This document shows positions 45,877-49,964 of a DNA stretch of 49,964 nt, in pieces. The first letter of the stretch is position 1; every line of letters begins with the position of its first letter. Source of the DNA: Acinetobacter pecorum (GTDB taxonomy: Bacteria > Pseudomonadota > Gammaproteobacteria > Pseudomonadales > Moraxellaceae); contig NZ_JACSPT010000022.1 in the NCBI RefSeq assembly GCF_014837015.1, positions 1 through 49,964 of the forward strand, given 5' to 3'. Position numbers and translations under genes: made by a program. Below the pieces are notes generated by a model. The model did no database searches, was not told the DNA's origin, and saw nothing but the letters and a program-made list of their open reading frames with translations.

Positions 45877-46316
45877 CATAAGTCCAGATAAATTTTATGA
45901 TTTATGCAAAATCCCGAATACAGGAAGGAGAAGATTTTATAATTAGGAAAAAAATACAGCGGAAAAATCTTAAAAAAACAGCTAGTCTTTAGGTGCCTAA
46001 GTCCAGTATCCTGATGTAAATATGTTGTATTTATTAGAATATAAAAAAGAAAAATCCACTAAATATTAAAATGAAAATAATAATAATCGTATTTTTAAAT
46101 TAAAATGGCAGTCTTGATTTATTTTAAGTCACTATAAAAAAGTAACCTTGCACTTTTGCTTATCCTAGTGGCCTTAATTAGAAAAATACACTAAACCAGC
46201 CTCATAATCTCCTGTTTTTAATTTGCTTTTTTCGGCTACACCTCTCCCAAAAACTCAGCTTTTTTAGCTGCTTATTTATTAGACACAAAAGCGATTAATA
46301 TTTAACTAATAAAGTA
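45877..46316. other. AT-rich intergenic region upstream of grpE
   Basis: About 440 bases without a gene. Many A/T runs are present; no tRNA, no repeat array and no reading frame with a ribosome binding site was seen. The right part leads into a promoter and terminator that may define a small RNA. Confidence 0.4.
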
Positions 46317-46352
46317 TTACACAAAAAATAAGCAACTCGGTATGATTCATTT

Positions 46353-46432
46353 TAGATTCTATCGCTGTAGTTTCTTCTTATTTTGAATGTGTTTTCGTGG
46401 CTTATCCTATTCTCTAGATAAGCCTTTTTTTT
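46353..46432 (+). ncRNA. Candidate small RNA (about 80 nt)
   Basis: A sigma-70-like promoter, TTACAC (46317-46322), 18 bases, TATGAT (46341-46346), is followed about 50 bases later by a strong intrinsic terminator: GGCTTATC (46399-46406) with GATAAGCC (46417-46424) and eight T. Nothing on the plus strand upstream is a gene that would need this terminator. The predicted RNA starts near 46353, has no start codon with a ribosome binding site, and ends at about 46432. Not matched to any known family. Confidence 0.5.
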
Positions 46433-46457
46433 GCCCGATATTTTCTCGCATTCAAAT

Positions 46458-46480
46458 AAAAAGCCCGATCCGGGCTTTTA
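46458..46480 (-). terminator. Intrinsic terminator of the lipoprotein gene
   Basis: AAAAAGCCCG and CGGGCTTTT pair closely around AT on either strand, 20 bases beyond the lipoprotein stop codon. Confidence 0.75.
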
Positions 46481-46499
46481 GTGAATACAATGACAGATC

Positions 46500-47012
46500 T
46501 TAATCACGACGATCGCGTGAACGTTGCTCCTGATGGCGTCGGTTATCATTCCAGCGTGGATTGGAACGATTTTGCTGGACTTTCTTTGTGCGCTGATCTG
46601 TGGCACGTTTACGATCCAGCTCCTGACGACGCTTATTACGATCTGCTTCTGCCTGTTTTTGCCGTTGCGTCATCAGATTTTTACGCTGCTGTTCCTGGCG
46701 TTGCCGTTCTAGCTGGTTTTTACGTCGATCCTGATCTAACTGGTTTTTACGTCGATCCTGATCTAACTGTCTTTTGCGATCCTGTTCCCAATTACGACGC
46801 TGTAATTCCTGTTTACGTCGATCCTGCTCAATACGTTTGCGCTGCTGTTCATATTCCCAGCGTTGCCGGTCATAGCGACGATCCTGTTCATAACCACGGT
46901 CATAACGCTGATCATAGCGACCGTCATAATAGCCGCCATCTTCAGGAAATGCGACGCAGCCTACAGCTAAAAATGCAGTCGCCAAAGACAAAGCTATAAT
47001 TTTAATAGCCAT
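46500..47012 (-). CDS. Arg/Gln/Asp-rich lipoprotein of unknown function
   Basis: The 170-residue protein has a lipoprotein signal (MAIKIIALSLATAFLAVGC, lipobox AVGC at 16-19), so it is lipid-anchored in the envelope. After a Tyr/Asp/Gly-rich segment (GGYYDGRYDQRYDRGY) nearly the whole remainder is low-complexity Arg, Gln, Asp and Lys, highly charged and predicted helical or disordered. A 27-base unit is repeated exactly twice (46714-46740 and 46741-46767), giving LDQDRRKNQ twice. ATG at 47010-47012 is preferred to one two codons upstream because GGGAG then has proper spacing. The role is unknown; binding to anionic polymers such as LPS or nucleic acid is only a guess. Confidence 0.72.
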   Translation of the reverse strand: MAIKIIALSLATAFLAVGCVAFPEDGGYYDGRYDQRYDRGYEQDRRYDRQRWEYEQQRKRIEQDRRKQELQRRNWEQDRKRQLDQDRRKNQLDQDRRKNQLERQRQEQQRKNLMTQRQKQAEADRNKRRQELDRKRATDQRTKKVQQNRSNPRWNDNRRHQEQRSRDRRD

Positions 47013-47229
47013 AGGCATTCTCCCGATTTTTAATAAAAAATATACTTAATCATGCAAAATTACGTCAAAAATAACCTTTAACCGGTCAATGACATCTTCT
47101 ATAAATGAGGATAACGTATCGGGTAAAAGCTATCTGTACATAGATATTAAGACTTCTATAAGAAAACGGTCACTGAAACGCTAATCGTGTAGAAACTATG
47201 AAGAATTAAGAGAATAAGGACTAAAAGTA

Positions 47230-48300
47230 ATGACAGTGAATCATCCGGTTCTGCAACGTTTGATGGAAAAAGGACAGGGAACTGCAGCCCGTATGCTGGA
47301 TCGCTTACCCGGTATGGCCCAGGAGGCAGTAGTGAAGGCTTTGGATTATCCTCATGTCTATCCTGATTTAGACCCTTTGGTAAAATGCCTGATGGCCATC
47401 CAGATCAAACAGGGGCACAGCAGTTTTATCAGTAAAGATGTTGTACATTCACGTGCCCTGTTTGACGCACGCATGAAAGCCATCCGGGCCAGACCGACCG
47501 CGGTCAAATTTGTCGAAGAGCTCCGCCTTCCTCTACAGAGTGGCAGTATTTTTGCACGACATTATCATCCTGCACCGCAAAAGAAGTTACCGATGGTAAT
47601 TTTTTATCATGGCGGTGCCTTTATGGTCGGCGGTCTGGATACTCACGATGAATTTTGTCGCTTGCTGGCAGTGCATGCCAAAGTTCAGGTATTAAGTGTA
47701 GCCTATCCGCTGACGCCAGAATTTAGCCCCTTGCAGATGGTACAGGTGTGTGAAGATGCCTTGGCGTGGGCACATCAGCATAGCAAGCAACTGAAAGTCT
47801 ATAAAAACCGTATTGCCGTGGCAGGGGATAGTGCCGGCGGAAATCTGGCAGCTGTGGTAGCGCAGCGCAGCGCAGGAAAATCTTATGCCGCACGGGCACA
47901 ACTTCTGCTTTATCCTGCGGTTGACTTCAAAAGTCGCCATCCATCTTTTTATGCCTATAAAGATGGACTGGTACTTTCAGAGCAGGATATTGATCTGGTG
48001 ACCTTCATGTATGCCCAAACCCATCAGATTGAACTGGATGACCCACTGATTTCGCCGACCTATGGCGAGCTGAAAAACTTGCCGCCAAGTTATGTGATTA
48101 CAGCACGTCATGATGTCCTGCATGATGAGGGTTCAATCTATGCACACAAGTTGCGTCAGAATGGTGTAGCTGTTCATTATGATGAATATACCGATCAGGC
48201 CCATGGTTTTATCAATCTGACGCCGATTTCCCGTCGTGCCAAAAAATATGTGATTGAGATCAGTAAGAACTTCCGCAAATTTTGGGACAAAAACAGTTAA
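47230..48300 (+). CDS. Alpha/beta hydrolase, hormone-sensitive-lipase (family IV) type
   Basis: A 356-residue esterase/lipase-like hydrolase. The oxyanion-hole motif HGGAF lies in VIFYHGGAFMVGG. The nucleophile Ser is in GDSAGGN. The acid and base are in TARHDVLHDEG and DQAHGFINL. These are the family IV (HSL) hallmarks. There is an N-terminal cap of about 100 residues and no signal peptide. It probably cleaves short-chain esters in the cytoplasm; the natural substrate is unknown. No strong ribosome binding site precedes ATG 47230 (AGGACTAAAAGT only). A terminator follows at 48316-48346. Confidence 0.9.
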   Translation: MTVNHPVLQRLMEKGQGTAARMLDRLPGMAQEAVVKALDYPHVYPDLDPLVKCLMAIQIKQGHSSFISKDVVHSRALFDARMKAIRARPTAVKFVEELRLPLQSGSIFARHYHPAPQKKLPMVIFYHGGAFMVGGLDTHDEFCRLLAVHAKVQVLSVAYPLTPEFSPLQMVQVCEDALAWAHQHSKQLKVYKNRIAVAGDSAGGNLAAVVAQRSAGKSYAARAQLLLYPAVDFKSRHPSFYAYKDGLVLSEQDIDLVTFMYAQTHQIELDDPLISPTYGELKNLPPSYVITARHDVLHDEGSIYAHKLRQNGVAVHYDEYTDQAHGFINLTPISRRAKKYVIEISKNFRKFWDKNS

Positions 48301-48315
48301 GCCGAAAGCATGAAG

Positions 48316-48346
48316 AAAAAGGTGTTTCTTATGAAACACCTTTTTT
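48316..48346. terminator. Bidirectional terminator after the hydrolase gene
   Basis: AAAAAGGTGTTTC and GAAACACCTTTTTT pair around TTAT between convergent genes. Confidence 0.9.
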
Positions 48347-48373
48347 ATATTTATAGCTAAATTTAAATGCAGG

Positions 48374-49048
48374 TTATGGCTTGTTACTGATCTGTGCTTC
48401 AGGAAAGATCAGATTAAATTGGGGGACATAAAAGCTTTGCAGCAATTTGGCTTTGGAAAAATCTGGAAATATATCCTCAGCATCTTGCCACTCTACTTGT
48501 GAAAGTGTGGAGAGGTGTCCACGAAACTGGGGACTAAACTGAAAACGTTGACCTTTCCAGGCCTGCTGAATCTTGAGCATAGATGCTGGAATATGGTGAC
48601 TATTAATATAAAATTGACGTGCAGATTTGGTTTTCTTCAACCGAATCGTCATCTGCTGGTTCTGATGCTGAATCTGACACAGAATTTCCTGATCCTTTTC
48701 TTGCCATTTAAATTGTGCATATTGTTTGGGAATGCCCCATAAATGCTGACCATGTATGACAGATTCATGGGTAGACACATAAATTTTAGGAATCGAGCTG
48801 AGACGCCGTTTACTAATTAAAGGATGATCCAGAATTAGTAACTCATCATAGGGACCAATCGGTGAAGTTTGATAGCGTACCAGCATCACTTGAACCATAC
48901 GACCCAGCGGAGAGGGCGCGATCCGGAACTGTTTTGCTTGTTCAATGAAGCTGGGGGTCAGCCAATAGTTCAGAATAAAACCTTCACCCTGCAAGCGCCA
49001 AGGTGGAAACTGATGGATATTTTGCTCCTGTAATAATGCATGTTTCAT
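48374..49048 (-). CDS. Acetoacetate-decarboxylase-like protein
   Basis: The 224-residue sequence has the fold-defining text of the acetoacetate decarboxylase superfamily: PPWRLQGEGFILNYWL, then GPYDELLIL, then IPKIYVSTHESVIHGQHLWGIPKQYAQFKW. Many members are not true decarboxylases, and I cannot confirm the catalytic lysine by eye. ATG at 49046-49048 (MKHALLQEQ) gives the natural start; the frame extends 26 codons upstream with a low-quality sequence. It is convergent with the hydrolase gene and divergent from the cyclophilin gene. Confidence 0.75.
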   Translation of the reverse strand: MKHALLQEQNIHQFPPWRLQGEGFILNYWLTPSFIEQAKQFRIAPSPLGRMVQVMLVRYQTSPIGPYDELLILDHPLISKRRLSSIPKIYVSTHESVIHGQHLWGIPKQYAQFKWQEKDQEILCQIQHQNQQMTIRLKKTKSARQFYINSHHIPASMLKIQQAWKGQRFQFSPQFRGHLSTLSQVEWQDAEDIFPDFSKAKLLQSFYVPQFNLIFPEAQISNKP

Positions 49049-49151
49049 TCTTATTCTCTTGTCTTTAGTCGGCAGGTCACTGCAATATAAATCATAAAAG
49101 ATTAATATATAGTCATTCACAACCATTACTTCTAAGTAGATGAGTTAATAA

Positions 49152-49724
49152 ATGTTAAAGAAATCATTATGTGTGATCGCGCTTGCCGCGACCAGTCTGC
49201 CAAGCTTTGCTGCAAATACGATTATTGAGATGAATACTTCAATGGGAAATATTGAAATTGAACTCTTTAATGATAAAGCCCCCATCTCGGCAAAAAATTT
49301 TGAAAATTATGTAAAGAGCAACTTTTATAAGGACACCATTTTTCACCGGGTCATTCCTGGCTTTATGGTTCAGGGTGGTGGCTTTGATGTGAACATGCAG
49401 GAAAAAGCCAATACCAAAGCACCGATTAAAAACGAATCGTCAAATGGTCTGCATAACAAGCGTGGCACTTTAGCCATGGCACGTACCAATCAGCCGGATT
49501 CTGCCCGCGCACAATTCTTTGTAAACCTGGTCGATAATGATTTTCTGGATCGTTCTGCTAGAAATGCCGGCTATGCGGTATTTGGTAAGGTCACTAAAGG
49601 TATGGATATCGTCGATCAGATTGCTAAAGTACCCACTAGAAACTATGGAATGCATCAAAATGTGCCAGTAAACCCTGTAAAAATCACCAGTGTGACGATT
49701 AAAGCACCAGTTGTGAAAAACTAG
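49152..49724 (+). CDS. Periplasmic peptidyl-prolyl cis-trans isomerase, cyclophilin type
   Basis: The 190-residue protein has a signal peptide (1-20, ending SFA) and a complete cyclophilin domain, so it speeds proline isomerisation in the periplasm. The motif [14 protein letters not shown], the conserved GTLAMART and [17 protein letters not shown], and [16 protein letters not shown] are present. The conserved catalytic Arg is in FHRVI. It is close to PpiA (RotA) in size and location signal. A long AT-rich hairpin (49734-49766) follows the stop codon. Confidence 0.94.
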   Translation: MLKKSLCVIALAATSLPSFAANTIIEMNTSMGNIEIELFNDKAPISAKNFENYVKSNFYKDTIFHRVIPGFMVQGGGFDVNMQEKANTKAPIKNESSNGLHNKRGTLAMARTNQPDSARAQFFVNLVDNDFLDRSARNAGYAVFGKVTKGMDIVDQIAKVPTRNYGMHQNVPVNPVKITSVTIKAPVVKN

Positions 49725-49733
49725 GCATAGAAT

Positions 49734-49766
49734 AAAACAGAAATATTTAATTTATATTTCTGTTTT
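49734..49766 (+). terminator. Terminator of the cyclophilin gene
   Basis: AAAACAGAAATAT pairs exactly with ATATTTCTGTTTT around a seven-base loop. It is AT-rich but long, and lies directly after the stop codon. Confidence 0.75.
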
Positions 49767-49858
49767 AAAAATATGTACTTATGTAATTATTTGCATAAAA
49801 TTGAACCAATTTGGTGCATAAAAATAAAACACTCGTGATTCTTGTGCGTTAAAAGCGC

Positions 49859-49964
49859 TTGCACGTGTAAGAAATTGCCCTATAATGAGCACATACCGAC
49901 GAGATAGACGAAAACGAACGAAGCAGATTGCTGAGTTGTTAAGTATATCGAAGTCCAGCTTCTA
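49859..49964 (+). promoter_or_regulatory. Promoter and leader of a rightward rRNA operon
   Basis: TTGCAC (49859-49864), a 16-base spacer and a perfect TATAAT (49881-49886) are preceded by A/T-rich sequence that can serve as an UP element. The transcript would start near 49892 and enter a leader (49892-49964) that is the inverted, nearly identical copy of the leader at 1-73. It continues beyond the window. The 16S gene is not included. Confidence 0.78.

Noticed and set aside
46481..46999. Plus-strand frame of 172 codons opposite the lipoprotein gene
   Set aside because: It is the mirror image of a low-complexity gene; the minus-strand frame has a lipobox, a ribosome binding site and a terminator.
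49859..49872. CTTGCACGTGTAAG palindrome as a parS site
   Set aside because: It overlaps the -35 box of the rRNA promoter and lacks the GTT/AAC flanks of parS.

Overview
The window is a roughly 50 kb chromosomal segment around the replication origin of an Acinetobacter species. The order rpmH-rnpA-yidD-yidC-mnmE on the minus strand facing dnaA-dnaN-recF-gyrB on the plus strand is the classical gammaproteobacterial origin. Acinetobacter is indicated by AdeT-like solute-binding proteins next to erpA, by many AT-rich intergenic stretches, and by a class D beta-lactamase that resembles, from memory, the intrinsic OXA-134-like enzymes of the A. lwoffii / A. schindleri group. Both ends of the window are near-identical inverted copies (about 73 bp) of one leader, each preceded by a strong promoter pointing outwards. 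I read these as two divergent ribosomal RNA operons that begin just outside the window, so the segment is the origin region held between two outward-facing rrn operons.

Left part (0-24 kb): a small unknown gene; tyrS; anmK and a lytic transglycosylase (cell-wall turnover); an AT-rich non-coding island with DnaA boxes; purEK; a DMT-type membrane protein; mpl (murein recycling); a zinc alcohol dehydrogenase; a BLUF blue-light sensor; small membrane and GNAT proteins; an MFS exporter; a TerC-type membrane protein behind a yybP-ykoY (Mn2+) riboswitch; a frameshifted nucleotidyltransferase-family pseudogene; guaD and hpt (purine salvage); a GlsB-type stress protein; dsbC; an MFS transporter; mnmE, yidC, yidD, rnpA and rpmH. 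Origin (24.95-25.6 kb): seven perfect DnaA boxes, AT-rich unwinding-type sequence and a dnaA promoter with a DnaA box between its -35 and -10. Right part (25.6-50 kb): dnaA-dnaN-recF-gyrB; a long non-coding stretch with an inverted DnaA-box pair; a formaldehyde-dehydrogenase-like enzyme; an ABC-F ATPase; three tandem AdeT-like periplasmic binding proteins; erpA; a small unknown gene; a matrixin-type metalloprotease; an OXA beta-lactamase; grpE-dnaK with sigma-32-like promoters; a possible small RNA; an Arg/Gln-rich lipoprotein; an alpha/beta hydrolase; an acetoacetate-decarboxylase-like protein; and a periplasmic cyclophilin.

The most interesting material is non-coding. Two parS-like ParB sites (one intergenic at 19.4 kb, one inside recF at 28.7 kb) bracket the origin. 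Two AT-rich, DnaA-box-containing islands lie away from the main origin (5.2-5.65 kb and 32.49-32.65 kb); the left one carries a striking cluster of an AAATTCA/TGAATTT iteron. A Mn2+ riboswitch upstream of the TerC gene appears to have a terminator that shares a strand with the aptamer's closing stem. A plus-strand promoter-terminator pair at 46.3-46.4 kb with no reading frame suggests a small RNA. No insertion sequence, prophage, tRNA or CRISPR array was seen.
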